Shown here: piece by piece, positions 1 through 10,610 of the stretch
Layout of the letters: every line of letters begins with the position of its first letter
How positions within the stretch are numbered: the stretch's first letter is position 1
Assembly (NCBI GenBank): GCA_029219385.1
Contig: JAQXTH010000006.1
Coordinates: forward strand, 16,903-80,902
DNA: 64,000 bases
Direction: 5' to 3'
Origin: Prevotellaceae bacterium
GTDB lineage: Bacteria; Bacteroidota; Bacteroidia; Bacteroidales; Bacteroidaceae
Translations under genes and position numbers: made by a program
The notes under the pieces: generated by a model
Told to the model about the DNA's origin: nothing
Databases searched by the model: none
The model's input: the letters and a program-made list of their open reading frames with translations, nothing else

Positions 1-1560
1 TGATAAATTCATGCCTCTCAAAAAGGCTTGCAGGGGAAAGCGGTCAGCAATAAGAGTGGCGGAATATGAATTGTTGTCAGTGTTGTATTTGCCATTGATG
101 CTTAACTTTCCTTTTCCACAATAAATAGTGTTTTTGGATAAGGAGTATGTGTTGCCGTTTATATTTATGTCGCCACCGAGTTGGAGGCCGGCGGGTATGC
201 TTATGGTTTGTCTAAGGTCGCGAGGAATGAGGCCGTTAATGAAAGTTGCGTTTTTGAGAGAGGAGGAGTAGTGAAGTTGTCCGTTGCGTTGACGGGAGTC
301 GAATATCTTGTTTACAATACCGTGAAGCCTCAAATCAAGATTTTCGGTCATGGTAATGTTGCAATAGTCGAGTTCAAGATTGTCGGCCGACCCTTGTGCT
401 CTGAGTTTTACCTCAATATTTTTTGAGGGGAAATGGTCGAATATGTCGTTGAGTGTGTTTGATGTGGCAAGGTTTATGTCTTGTTTGCCTATTTCTCCGT
501 TGAGTTTTATTTCAAGTTTGTCGTGAGGATTGTTGCTGAGGGCAGAGAATGGCAGCAACACTGTTGCATCGAGTTTTGAGTGGGGCGTCTCAATGTGTGT
601 GTCGTTGAGGTTAATGCGTGTGGAGTCGTAGTGTAGTTTGGTGGAGAGTCTGTTGATTGTCAGCCCACATTGTTCGGCGAGGGCAAGGCGGTTGATGTCG
701 GCGTTGATACCTTTGTTGTCGAAACAGAAATCAGAGACATCGAGTGAGAGCGATGTGAGCAAAATGTGGTTAGTGTCGAGTGGTCGCGGAGTGTTTGTTG
801 TGTCAAACGGGATATGGCTGATGTCGTAGTTTATCTTGCGCGCACCCAGAGAGGTGTTTTCTATTCTGTAAATGTTTTTTTTGAGGTCGAGGATAGTGTT
901 GTTTGCTGTCAGTCGGGCGACATTGCCACCCACGTTTATCGTGTCGCCGGGCGTGTGGAGACAGAATTGTGTATCGGATATGTCTATCTTGTTGAGTTTT
1001 ATTAACCAAGGAGAGGGTTTGGAGGTGGTGGTGTCTTGTTGGGCGGTGTCGCTCAGGGTGATGTTGATGTCTGCTTTTTGAAATCTCACCTTGTTGATGT
1101 CTATATGATTTTTATCAAGGTCGCAAATTGCAGGTTTGTCGATTGCCAGAAGATTGAAACGACCATCGATGTTTATGTCACTAACAAGATCTTTGGTGTT
1201 GAGACGTGTTTTGTGAAGTTCAAATCCGTTGAGTTCTATTTTTTTCTCAATCAGAGGTAATAATTTTACGTCGAGCAAAAGTTGTTGAGCAGCCACAATG
1301 GTGTCGCCACGGTCGGTTGCACTCATGTTGTCAATGAGCAGGTCGAGTGGAAAGGAAAGCCTTATTTTTGAGATTTTAATGTCCAAACCGGTTTCGCGAC
1401 TAAGAACTTCTGTGGTTTTGTTTTTTATAATTTGTTGCACGGGCGGCAGATATACGACTATGGCCAATAACAAAAAAAGCATAACAATGCTCAGCGCAAT
1501 AAACGCAGAGCATCGAAATGCTTTTTTCAATATTTTCTTTATTCTTGTTTTAAATTTCAT
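1..1560 (-). CDS. TamB/AsmA-like inner-membrane-anchored translocation/assembly protein, partial (C-terminus beyond the left edge)
   Basis: Open minus-strand frame from ATG at 1560 to the window edge, absent from the ORF track because it has no stop here. Reads MKFKTRIKKILKKAFRCSAFIALSIVMLFLLLAIVVYLPPVQQIIKNKTTEVLSRETGLDIKISKIRLSFPLDLLIDNMSATDRGDTIVAAQQLLLDVKLLPL...; N-terminal TM plus the 'VQ..I.......LS..TG..I.I..I.L.FPL.L.I.....' pattern typical of AsmA/TamB. Confidence 0.85.
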   Translation of the reverse strand, partial: MKFKTRIKKILKKAFRCSAFIALSIVMLFLLLAIVVYLPPVQQIIKNKTTEVLSRETGLDIKISKIRLSFPLDLLIDNMSATDRGDTIVAAQQLLLDVKLLPLIEKKIELNGFELHKTRLNTKDLVSDINIDGRFNLLAIDKPAICDLDKNHIDINKVRFQKADINITLSDTAQQDTTTSKPSPWLIKLNKIDISDTQFCLHTPGDTINVGGNVARLTANNTILDLKKNIYRIENTSLGARKINYDISHIPFDTTNTPRPLDTNHILLTSLSLDVSDFCFDNKGINADINRLALAEQCGLTINRLSTKLHYDSTRINLNDTHIETPHSKLDATVLLPFSALSNNPHDKLEIKLNGEIGKQDINLATSNTLNDIFDHFPSKNIEVKLRAQGSADNLELDYCNITMTENLDLRLHGIVNKIFDSRQRNGQLHYSSSLKNATFINGLIPRDLRQTISIPAGLQLGGDININGNTYSLSKNTIYCGKGKLSINGKYNTDNNSYSATLIADRFPLQAFLRGMNLS

Positions 1561-1806
1561 AGTGAGGCAAAAATAAACAAAAAATTGCAGATATGTTGTT
1601 AAAGACTTAGTTTTTTAGTGTTGGTTTTGTCGAAAAGAGGTGAAGAGCGATAAAGATTATACAAGAAAATGTGGTGTAGACTTCATTGTAGACGAAATAG
1701 TGGAAAAATGTTGTTTGTTGCAAAGTTAGTGTTTTGGCTGAGAAAAAGGGTGTTTAGTGGTGAAATATTATTATCTTCGCACAATAGAACTAAAAAAATC
1801 AATATT

Positions 1807-3789
1807 ATGATTAAGAAAATCTTTGTTTGCTTGACTTTTGTTTGTGGTTCGTTGGTTGGTTTTGCTGACACACGATGGTCAATTACTCCGGATGGCGGTA
1901 TATCGTGTAGCGGTAGTAAATTTGTTGGTCACAAAGACCATATTGAGATGAGTGGCAAACGTGTTTCGGTGGTTCTGCGATACGGAATTGACGCAAGAGG
2001 TTCGTTTAGTGTTGAAAAGGGTATGGTGTGGCCAATGTTGCGCACAGTGCCAAACAATACCCATGCTTCGCTGATGAAACGAGTGGGTTGGGATATGATT
2101 GACAATCTTTTTGTGAACAATCGCAAACTTGCCAATGAAAAGGTGGAGAAGATCTCTTTGCGCGGAATGCTTACGGTTGAAAGTATTTTTGAAGGCAATA
2201 TAAAGGTTGTGCGCACCTATTTCCCCTCTACCGAGCAACCAGCAATGATAGAACGTATGGTGGTGTCAAACATGGGAACGACAGACACAAAAGTTTATAT
2301 GCCCTATACTGATAATATTATGCTTACGGATCCCAAGAAAGGTGTTAGCGGCTCTTATGCCATACGCATGAGGGTGTCTAATCCGTTGTCGCTCAATCTC
2401 GCTCCCGGAAAATCCATAGAGTTTTGCGGAACTATTTCGGCTTCTGTTGAGGGAGAAAAAAAGCTTGACGTGGATTGCGAGAAAGAATATTCAGCGCGAA
2501 AGGCATTTGTTGATGCCCTCGACGACAACCTCACTCTCGTTTGTCCCGACACGGTTCTGAACCGTATGTTTGCTTTTTCTAAGATACGTGCTTGTGAGAG
2601 TATCTACGAAACGGCAGGTGGCCCAATGCACGGACCGGGTGGAGAATCATATTATGCTGCTATATGGGCTAATGACCAGGCCGAATACATCAATCCCTAT
2701 TTTCCTTTTACGGGATATGATTATGGCAACAAATCTTCGCTCAATAGTTATTTGATGTTTGCTCGCTTCATGAACTCAGAGGGCAAACCAATCCCATCGT
2801 CGATTATTGCAGAGGGAAAGGATATTTGGAATGGAGCCGGTGACCGTGGAGATGCCGCTATGATAGCATACGGCGCGGCACGATATGCCCTTGCGCGTGG
2901 CAATGCAGACGAGGCTCGACAGTTGTGGTCACTCATAAAGTGGTGTCTGGATTATTGCAAGTCAAAGATAAATGCTCAGGGAGTGGTAAATTCTGATAGC
3001 GATGAGTTGGAAGGTCGTTTCCCCTCGGGCAAAGCCAATTTGTGTACGTCGAGTCTTTATTATGACGCTTTGGTTTCTGCGTCTTATCTTGCCCCACTCA
3101 TGGGTGAGCCTGCCGATGCCAAGGTTTATTCTGCCCAAGCAAAGCGTCTGCGCAAAAATATCAATACATATTTTGCCGGACCGGTGGAGGGGTTTGATAC
3201 CTATGCCTATTATAAAGGAAACGATGTGTTGCGCTCTTGGATTTGCATACCGTTGGTGATGGGCATTGATGAGAAGGCTCCGGCAACGCTCGATGCTTTG
3301 TTCTCTCCGTTGCTCTGGACAGAAAATGGTATGCTCACACAATCACATACCGAAACTTTTTGGGATCGCACTACGCTCTATGCTCTGCGCGGTGCGTTTT
3401 GTGTGGGAGCAACAGAAAAGGCGATAGAATTTCTTCATCGTTATTCGACCACAAGATTACTGGGTGATCATGTGCCATACGCCATTGAGGCATGGCCCGA
3501 GGGCAGTCAACGTCATCTCTCGGCTGAGAGCGGATTATATGGGCGCATCATAACAGAGGGACTATTCGGCATTCGACCGACCGGCTTCAATTCGTTTGTC
3601 ATCACTCCGCGATTGCCAAAAAATTGGAATAAAATGGAGTTGAACCACATTCGTGCGTTTGAGGCAGACTTTAATGTCTGCGTTGAACGACGCGGCAAAA
3701 AAATTGCTGTTGTTGTTTCGCAGCAGAGTGGAGATCAGACTTTCTTAATCAGCGAAGGAAAATCGGTGAGTGTGGTGCTCAAACCTTAA
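1807..3789 (+). CDS. Secreted six-hairpin glycosidase-like protein
   Basis: ORF 1669..3789; likely start at M 1807 (MIKKIFVCLTFVCGSLVGFA signal peptide). Has GPGGESYYAAIWANDQAEY and the C-terminal 'GLFGIRPTGFNSFVITPRLPKNW' typical of (alpha/alpha)6 glycosidases. Confidence 0.75.
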   Translation: MIKKIFVCLTFVCGSLVGFADTRWSITPDGGISCSGSKFVGHKDHIEMSGKRVSVVLRYGIDARGSFSVEKGMVWPMLRTVPNNTHASLMKRVGWDMIDNLFVNNRKLANEKVEKISLRGMLTVESIFEGNIKVVRTYFPSTEQPAMIERMVVSNMGTTDTKVYMPYTDNIMLTDPKKGVSGSYAIRMRVSNPLSLNLAPGKSIEFCGTISASVEGEKKLDVDCEKEYSARKAFVDALDDNLTLVCPDTVLNRMFAFSKIRACESIYETAGGPMHGPGGESYYAAIWANDQAEYINPYFPFTGYDYGNKSSLNSYLMFARFMNSEGKPIPSSIIAEGKDIWNGAGDRGDAAMIAYGAARYALARGNADEARQLWSLIKWCLDYCKSKINAQGVVNSDSDELEGRFPSGKANLCTSSLYYDALVSASYLAPLMGEPADAKVYSAQAKRLRKNINTYFAGPVEGFDTYAYYKGNDVLRSWICIPLVMGIDEKAPATLDALFSPLLWTENGMLTQSHTETFWDRTTLYALRGAFCVGATEKAIEFLHRYSTTRLLGDHVPYAIEAWPEGSQRHLSAESGLYGRIITEGLFGIRPTGFNSFVITPRLPKNWNKMELNHIRAFEADFNVCVERRGKKIAVVVSQQSGDQTFLISEGKSVSVVLKP

Positions 3790-3795
3790 TGGTTG

Positions 3796-4572
3796 TCATG
3801 GTTTGAGAATGTAGAAACTCGATGTGGTGAAGAAATTCCTTAGCCAGGGAATGCTGCCGATAATAGGGGAGAGCTTGCGAGGCTTCATGTGAAATTTCAC
3901 TTCATAGTGTGGGTTGATAAAATAAAAACGTCTGTCCAACACTTGCAACTGCTCTTTTTTCACAAGTTTCTCAAACAGTTCGATGCTGCATTTCGTGGTT
4001 TTGATGCTCATCAACTCATCGATTATGTCTTGAGGTTCTTTACCCCATTTCAATATGGCCTTGTAAATTTGTCGCGGCAAGATATGGTAGAAAGGCAAGT
4101 GGCTAAGCCATTTGCCGTGGCAGATTTGCTGATGTCCGCCAAAGGGCATTTGCCACGCGGGAAATGACATGAAGACCACTCCGCCCGGCTTGACATATTT
4201 TTTGAGATTGGCAATAAATGTGCGTTTGTCATCAATATGTTCCAACACATCGTGACAAATAATCAAGTCAAACTGATATTCAAGTTCTTTCACCTTGAAG
4301 ATGTCTGACGCTAAGAAATCGCCTTTCAGTCCCAACTCGGCAAAACACTCTTTTGCTACCTCTATGCGCGAGGGTGACATATCCACTCCAAACACATCGA
4401 AACCTTTCTCTGCAAACGGCACAAGATTGCCACCATCACCGCAACCTATTTCAAGCACTCGCATATTTTCCATGAGTTTCTTGAATTGGGTGATGTAGGG
4501 CAGATAATATTTTTGACTTGTGTGGGCAAGCTCCTTGAAGTATTGTCGGCGGTTTATTTGACGTTGTTGCAT
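3796..4572 (-). CDS. Class I SAM-dependent methyltransferase
   Basis: VLEIGCGDGGNLVPFAEKGFDVFGVDMS (motif I), FDLIICHDVLEHI, KPGGVVFMSFP. Confidence 0.88.
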   Translation of the reverse strand: MQQRQINRRQYFKELAHTSQKYYLPYITQFKKLMENMRVLEIGCGDGGNLVPFAEKGFDVFGVDMSPSRIEVAKECFAELGLKGDFLASDIFKVKELEYQFDLIICHDVLEHIDDKRTFIANLKKYVKPGGVVFMSFPAWQMPFGGHQQICHGKWLSHLPFYHILPRQIYKAILKWGKEPQDIIDELMSIKTTKCSIELFEKLVKKEQLQVLDRRFYFINPHYEVKFHMKPRKLSPIIGSIPWLRNFFTTSSFYILKP

Positions 4573-6215
4573 GATTGTTTAGTTTTTATTAGTTTAAAAA
4601 TGTAGAAGACTGCGTGGCTGACTCCTATTAGCAGGGCGATTATAAGCAGTGTTGGGTCTGAATGCCAACCGGCAGAGTATTGATGCCAAAGTCCGGTGAT
4701 GAGACACAATGCAGACACAATGCAAGCTAACCAAAGCAGTGTCACGATACCTTTGCGCGACGATGATGGCTCAAGCCTGCTGCGGCGCATTCCATAGGCA
4801 TAGTAAATGTCGAGACCGATGAGCATCCATACCACAAGGCGAATCCATGTGTCGGCAGGCAGACTGAGTGCCACTATAAGGCATGAAACAATTCCTAAAA
4901 TGGGTATCAAAGGAACCAAGGGCACTTTGAATGTGCGTTTTGCTTCGGGCATAGACTTGCGCATTATGATAATGCCGGCGCAAACAAGGATAAAGGCAAA
5001 CAGTGTTCCGATGCTGCACATCTCGCCTGCAATTCCTGCCGGAATGAATGCTGCCAACAATCCTACCACAGTCATAAGCAAGAGGCTGTTGTGGGCGGGA
5101 GTGCGATATTTCTTGTGCAACCGAGAGAAAAAAGGCGGAAGCATTCCGTCGCGGCTCATGCTCATGAAAACACGGCTTTGCCCCATGAGAGTGCCCATTA
5201 TCACCGAACAGTAGCCTATCAGTATGGCCAACACGATGGCTTTGTTGAGCCAGGGATAGGCCGGTTGTATAACTCCGTTCACATCGGGAGCCCCCATTTT
5301 TGAAATTGCTATGGCAACAGGAGCAATGCCTTCTTTCCCGCTGAACTCGCTATAGTGGGCAACGCCCGTCATCACATGGGCAAACAACAAGTAGAGTATG
5401 AGGCAGGCTGCCAACGACCCTAAAATCCCAATCGGCATATTGCGTTTGGGATTTTTTGTTTCCTGGGCGGTGGTGCTTACTACGTCAAATCCTAAATATG
5501 CAAAAAACACAATGGCCGCACCGCGAAACACTCCCGAAATGCCAAATTCACCCGCTTTGCCGGTGTTTTCGGGAATGAAAGGTGTATAGTTGTCTGCGTC
5601 TATATATTTCCAACCCAAAACGACAAATGCCACAATCACCCCGACTTTCAACAACACAATAATGAAATTGAAGGCAGCACTTTCTTTTGTGCCTCTCACA
5701 AGCAGCAGGCTGATAATAATTACAATCACCATTGCCGGAATGTTGATTATGCCTCCGTCCCAGGGGCATGAGGTCAGTTCGGGTGGCAGGGCGATGCCTA
5801 TATCGTGAAGGAAAGTAACGAGATACCGACTCCACGAAATGCTCACTGTGGTGGCCGCCACACTATATTCCAAAACAAGATCCCAACCGATTATCCACGC
5901 CACAAGTTCGCCCATTGTGGCATAGGAATACGTGTAGGCACTTCCGGCAATTGGTATCATCGAGGCAAACTCGGCATAACAAAGTCCGGCAAAACAGCAA
6001 CACACCGAGGCTATTACAAACGACAGTGCTATGGCTGGTCCTGCATTGTTGGCAGCCACCAAGCCTGTGATTGAGAACAAGCCGGCTCCCACAATGGTGC
6101 CGATTCCTATTGCTATGAGACTTGCCGGCCCAAGCACACGCTTGAGCGAGTTGTTACCTTGGGCGGAGGCTTCTTTCTGTAGCAGGTCTAATGGTTTGCG
6201 TATAAATAGTGACAT
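4554..6215 (-). CDS. APC-family amino acid permease
   Basis: Polytopic; SLIAIGIGTIVGAGLFSITG and FFAYLGFDVVSTTAQETKNPKRNMPIGI are cationic amino acid transporter signatures. Confidence 0.9.
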   Translation of the reverse strand: MSLFIRKPLDLLQKEASAQGNNSLKRVLGPASLIAIGIGTIVGAGLFSITGLVAANNAGPAIALSFVIASVCCCFAGLCYAEFASMIPIAGSAYTYSYATMGELVAWIIGWDLVLEYSVAATTVSISWSRYLVTFLHDIGIALPPELTSCPWDGGIINIPAMVIVIIISLLLVRGTKESAAFNFIIVLLKVGVIVAFVVLGWKYIDADNYTPFIPENTGKAGEFGISGVFRGAAIVFFAYLGFDVVSTTAQETKNPKRNMPIGILGSLAACLILYLLFAHVMTGVAHYSEFSGKEGIAPVAIAISKMGAPDVNGVIQPAYPWLNKAIVLAILIGYCSVIMGTLMGQSRVFMSMSRDGMLPPFFSRLHKKYRTPAHNSLLLMTVVGLLAAFIPAGIAGEMCSIGTLFAFILVCAGIIIMRKSMPEAKRTFKVPLVPLIPILGIVSCLIVALSLPADTWIRLVVWMLIGLDIYYAYGMRRSRLEPSSSRKGIVTLLWLACIVSALCLITGLWHQYSAGWHSDPTLLIIALLIGVSHAVFYIFKLIKTKQSCNNVK

Positions 6216-6221
6216 GAAGAA

Positions 6222-7244
6222 TTATTGTTTTTCTGATATTAGTTCGCGAGTTTGTTCCATCAATTCAAAGAGTTTGTCGGCCGTTTCGGCTCGGAGCATG
6301 GCAATGCGGTGTTCTCTAAAGTTTGCAATGCCTTTGAATAGGGGGGTTGCAGCCAAATGGCGTCTCACATGGAGAATGCCCCGATATTCATCGAGATGTT
6401 CAATGCTGGTTTTAACTTGCTGTTTGAGCACGTCGAGTTTCCAATCGGGCGACATGGGGGTGTGGTTGCTCTCTATCGTTTTACTTGTGTCGATTGGCGA
6501 GTCGGGGTGGAGGGCATCGTGTATCTCTTTGAAAATCCACGGACGACCAAACGACGCGCGTCCTATCATTATTGCGTCTACGCCATATTGCTCGAAAGCG
6601 TCAATGGCTTTTTGGGCGCAGTCAATGTCTCCATTGCCTATTATGGGAATGTGTATTTCCGGGTTTCGTTTCACTCTGCCTATGGGTTGCCAGTCGGCAG
6701 AACCGGTATACATCTGTGAACGAGTGCGTCCATGAATGGTGAGTGCTTTTATGCCTTGTTGTTGCAGGAGTGGGGCGAGTTGCTCTATTATTATGTTGTT
6801 GCAATCCCAGCCGAGGCGTGTCTTCACGGTGACAGGAATGCCTACTGCATCGGTCACGGCCTTCACAATGTCAATCATCAGCTCAACGTTTTGTAATAGG
6901 CCGGCTCCGGCTCCTTTTCCGGCAACTCTCTTCACAGGACAACCAAAGTTGAGGTCGATAATATCGGGTTTTGAACGGCTTTCCACGATTTTTGCTGCCT
7001 CGGCCATTGCCATAGGGTCTTTGCCATATATCTGGATTGCAACGGGGCGTTCCTCCTCGCAAACATTGAGTTTCAGGAGCGACTTGTTGACCATGCGCGT
7101 CAAAGCATCACACGAAACGAATTCCGAATAAACCATGTCGGCCCCCATCTGCTTGCACAAAAGGCGGAATCCGATGTCGGTGACATCTTCCATCGGAGCC
7201 AACAACACGGCTCTGTTGCAAAGAGTGATGTTTCCTATATTCAT
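6222..7244 (-). CDS. dusB: tRNA-dihydrouridine synthase (DusB-like)
   Basis: LAPMEDVTDIGFRLLCKQMGADMVYSEFVS, DLNFGCPVKRVAGKGAGAGLL, IHGRTRSQMYTGSADW, GNGDI. Confidence 0.9.
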   Translation of the reverse strand: MNIGNITLCNRAVLLAPMEDVTDIGFRLLCKQMGADMVYSEFVSCDALTRMVNKSLLKLNVCEEERPVAIQIYGKDPMAMAEAAKIVESRSKPDIIDLNFGCPVKRVAGKGAGAGLLQNVELMIDIVKAVTDAVGIPVTVKTRLGWDCNNIIIEQLAPLLQQQGIKALTIHGRTRSQMYTGSADWQPIGRVKRNPEIHIPIIGNGDIDCAQKAIDAFEQYGVDAIMIGRASFGRPWIFKEIHDALHPDSPIDTSKTIESNHTPMSPDWKLDVLKQQVKTSIEHLDEYRGILHVRRHLAATPLFKGIANFREHRIAMLRAETADKLFELMEQTRELISEKQ

Positions 7245-7266
7245 GATTTACAAGAATAGAATTTGA

Positions 7267-8961
7267 CTACTTCATGCTGTTGAGCCACGAGCGAGCTTCT
7301 TCATCGCCCAGTTCGATTGCTCTCTCCAGATTTTTGCGTGCCTCAGTCTTGTTGCCAAGTTCTCCATAGGAAATGCCGGCCAACTTGTAGGAGTCGGGGT
7401 CGTTGGCATCTAGTTTTCTTGCTTGTGCGGCTGTCAGGATTGCTTCTTCGTAGTTGCCTGTGCGGGTTTCGATAAGTGCTTTCTCGATATAATAGACATA
7501 TTCGTTGGGGTTAATGGCAATGGCTCGTTCGATGTCGGCCAAGGCCTGTGGGTAGAAATTAGACTTTATTTCGGCTTGTTCTTTGATATAGAAAAATTTG
7601 TCGTTAAGGTTTCTCAACCCCACTATATCTTGATAGTCCTGATAACCTACTACTGCCTCGCGATAAAAACCATAGCGGTCGTATTGTTGGGCTCGGTAGT
7701 AGACGTAGGGCGCGGCATCTTCCTTATAGGGCTTGATGAAACGCACCACGGCACTGTCGAGCAGAGCCAATATCACAGTAGAGTCGCCACCTGCCATTTG
7801 CAATGAGCGCGATTGGCAAAACAAGTTTTCCGATGAGCGGAAATTCGTCTTGTTTATTTTGTCATAGGTGTCGTAAGCCTCATGATATTTTTTTAAGGCA
7901 TAGAGACATTTGCCTTGTTGCATGAGATAGATTGGCGTGGGCTGTAGTTCGTAGGCTTGTTTTATCTCTGCGAGCGCACGGTTGAGCGTCCAATCTTTGT
8001 AAGGGGAATACGATTTGTCTTGATTGAGATTATAAAGCATCACGCTCATGTTATAGTGAATGTCGGCCTTGTCGGTGCATTTGCCGAGAGCCTCATTATA
8101 GATTTGCTCAGCCTTGGAATATTGTTTGTTGCTTGCATAAAACAGTGCGCTTTGGTTGTAGCCGAAGGAGTTTTCCGGATATTTGGTGATGAAATCGTTG
8201 AGGCTCACGGCATACGATATGGTATCTTCAGAGTTTCGCGCAAAGAGATAGAGGTAGCTTGCGGCCTGTTTCTCATCGTCGGGCAGTTGTTTGGCTATAT
8301 GTATGTTGTTAAGCGAGGGGTCGGCAGCCGACATGGTCGTGATTTTCAGCGCATCGAAAAACTCAATGCCTATGGCATACATGCTTCCGCCGTTGGCGGA
8401 GGCATTTTTTTGTATCACTCCTACAACTTTGTTGTCGGCAGTTAGCAGTGGAGTTCCTATGAGGCTTGTGTCTGCCGTGGCCGACAGTGTATAGTATGTG
8501 AGACCGCTGTATTCGTCGGCCTGTGTCACTTTTACTTCAGCAAGGGGCTTTTTCTTTTCTTGTTTGTTGTTTACTATATATGCTTTGTCGCCTATTGCCA
8601 GTTTTTTGTTTGCCAAAGAGAGGGGAGTGATGTCGGGGGTATTGGCAATGGTGAATTTTGCCACGTCATAGAGGTCGTTGGCTCCACTTATGCGCAGGGC
8701 AGTGTGAGTATTGTTTTTGGGGTCGGTCACCACGGCTTTTACTGCATTGCGCAACAAGGTGTAGGGCGAAACCACGGATAGAACGTTGCTCTCGTTGCTG
8801 CTGTCGGCGGCTACGATAAAACCGGTTGCCCTGCCCGTTGTTTGGTTGTTGATGTCGGTGGCAGTGATGCTTACAATCGGTAATTGAAATTTTTTGTCGC
8901 CTGCTCCATAAGACAAAGTGCAGACAAATGTTGCTATTAAAATAAGATTTAGTATTTTCAT
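7267..8961 (-). CDS. Secreted protein with an N-terminal trypsin/HtrA-like domain (apparently non-catalytic) and C-terminal TPR repeats
   Basis: Signal peptide; TGFIV...VVSPYTLL...YDVAKFTI...TSLIGTPLLTADNKVVGVI fold pattern; multiple TPR motifs. Confidence 0.75.
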   Translation of the reverse strand: MKILNLILIATFVCTLSYGAGDKKFQLPIVSITATDINNQTTGRATGFIVAADSSNESNVLSVVSPYTLLRNAVKAVVTDPKNNTHTALRISGANDLYDVAKFTIANTPDITPLSLANKKLAIGDKAYIVNNKQEKKKPLAEVKVTQADEYSGLTYYTLSATADTSLIGTPLLTADNKVVGVIQKNASANGGSMYAIGIEFFDALKITTMSAADPSLNNIHIAKQLPDDEKQAASYLYLFARNSEDTISYAVSLNDFITKYPENSFGYNQSALFYASNKQYSKAEQIYNEALGKCTDKADIHYNMSVMLYNLNQDKSYSPYKDWTLNRALAEIKQAYELQPTPIYLMQQGKCLYALKKYHEAYDTYDKINKTNFRSSENLFCQSRSLQMAGGDSTVILALLDSAVVRFIKPYKEDAAPYVYYRAQQYDRYGFYREAVVGYQDYQDIVGLRNLNDKFFYIKEQAEIKSNFYPQALADIERAIAINPNEYVYYIEKALIETRTGNYEEAILTAAQARKLDANDPDSYKLAGISYGELGNKTEARKNLERAIELGDEEARSWLNSMK

Positions 8962-10607
8962 TGCTTAAGAAGGGTTTTTGCATTTGATATGGCTGCGTCG
9001 GTTATTATTTCGCCCGATAGCATTTTGGCTATTTCTCCGACTCTTTCTTCATTGTTGAGTTTCTCGATATGAGTATGGGTGGCATCTGTCGTGCTGTCTT
9101 TGTAGACTCTGTAGTGGTGTTGCCCCTTTGCGGCAATCTGCGGCTGGTGAGTAATACAAATCACTTGACGGTCGTGTTGTGTCATTTCGTTCATGAGAAC
9201 AGCCATTTTTTCAGAAATCTTGCCGGAGACTCCCGTGTCTATCTCGTCAAAGATAATGGTAGGCAATTCTTTGTGGAATGACAGCAGGGCTTTCAACGAC
9301 AACATCACGCGCGCCATTTCTCCGCCCGAGGCGATCTTTGAAAGATTGCGGGGTGGCATGTTTTTATTGCTGCTAAAAAGAAAACACACGTTGTCGTTTC
9401 CCCTTGGTGTGAAATCTTCGGTTTTGGATATTTCAACTTTAAAGACCACATCGGGCATTCCCAAAGAGCGAAGTTGAGAGGCAATGTATTCTTCCACGGA
9501 GAGAGCCGCTTTTTGTCGCGACAGCGAGATGCTTTCTGCTGCCTTTGTGACAAGCTTTCTGAGTTTGTCGCACTCTTGTCGCTTTTCTTCGATCAGTTCG
9601 TCACAGTTTGTGATATTGTCTATTTCTTTAGCGGTGGAATCCCTCAATTCAATCAGAGCGGCAACGCTCTCTGCGTGGAATTTCTTTTGCAGCGTATAGA
9701 TTGTGCTAAGCCGATCGTTGACGAAATCGGCTCTTTCGGGGTCGAACTCTATATCGTTGAGTTTTGACGATAGTTCCGAACTGATGTCGTCCAACTCTAT
9801 GTTGCAACTCTCAATGCGAGTGGCAAAGGGGGCTGCCTGTGGATATACGTTTGCTATTCGGTTGAGCGAAGAGTGAGCCGAACGCAGATTGTCGAGCAAG
9901 TCGTTAATGCTTTGGCTTGCGCCATAGAGAGCCTCTTTTATGCTTTCAGCATTGTTTAGCATGAGTTGCTCTTGCTCTAAATCCTCTTGCTCGTGTTCCA
10001 CAAGGTTGGCAGCCGTGAGTTCTTTGTGGTGAAATTGCAGGCGGTCAAGGTCTTCCGCCCGGTTTTTGCTTTGTGTCTCTATTTCGCGGAGTTCTTTTTC
10101 GCTTTTGCGTAGCAAGGCATATTGTGTGGTATATTCGTTGAGCTCGGTTTCGTTGTTTGCCACTGAGTCTATTACATCGAGCAGAAAGAAACCGTTGTTG
10201 AGCAACAGGTTTTGGTGTTGTGAATGAATGTCAATGAGAAGCAAACTGAGGTCTTTCATGGTCGACAGAGCCACGGGAGTGTCGTTGATGAAAGCACGGC
10301 TTTTGCCGGCAGCGGTCAACTCGCGCCTTATGATACATTCGTCTCCGTCTGCGTCAAGGTCGTGGTCTTCAAGAAAAGCGGAGATGTCGGGGTTTGATAT
10401 GGAAAATATCGCTTCGGCCACACAGCGTTTTGCCCCCGGACTTATTGCTGCCGTGTCGGCCCTGCCACCTAAAACTAAAGCCAGGGCACCAAGTAGAATA
10501 CTCTTGCCAGCTCCTGTTTCTCCGGTGATTACAGAAAATCCCGACTCAAAATCAATGTCGAGATTGTCTATCAAAGCATAGTTTTGTATGTGAAGGTTTT
10601 TGAGCAT
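8958..10607 (-). CDS. recN: DNA repair protein RecN
   Basis: MLKNLHIQNYALIDNLDIDFESGFSVITGETGAGKSILLGALALVLGGRAD; IFDEIDTGVSGKISEKMAVLM; ITHQPQIAAKGQHHYRVYK. Confidence 0.97.
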   Translation of the reverse strand: MLKNLHIQNYALIDNLDIDFESGFSVITGETGAGKSILLGALALVLGGRADTAAISPGAKRCVAEAIFSISNPDISAFLEDHDLDADGDECIIRRELTAAGKSRAFINDTPVALSTMKDLSLLLIDIHSQHQNLLLNNGFFLLDVIDSVANNETELNEYTTQYALLRKSEKELREIETQSKNRAEDLDRLQFHHKELTAANLVEHEQEDLEQEQLMLNNAESIKEALYGASQSINDLLDNLRSAHSSLNRIANVYPQAAPFATRIESCNIELDDISSELSSKLNDIEFDPERADFVNDRLSTIYTLQKKFHAESVAALIELRDSTAKEIDNITNCDELIEEKRQECDKLRKLVTKAAESISLSRQKAALSVEEYIASQLRSLGMPDVVFKVEISKTEDFTPRGNDNVCFLFSSNKNMPPRNLSKIASGGEMARVMLSLKALLSFHKELPTIIFDEIDTGVSGKISEKMAVLMNEMTQHDRQVICITHQPQIAAKGQHHYRVYKDSTTDATHTHIEKLNNEERVGEIAKMLSGEIITDAAISNAKTLLKQ

Positions 10608-10610
10608 GGG

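Noticed and set aside
181-1576. Cluster of short plus-strand ORFs at the left edge
   Set aside because: They overlap the continuous minus-strand TamB/AsmA-like frame that the ORF track omits because its stop lies outside the window.
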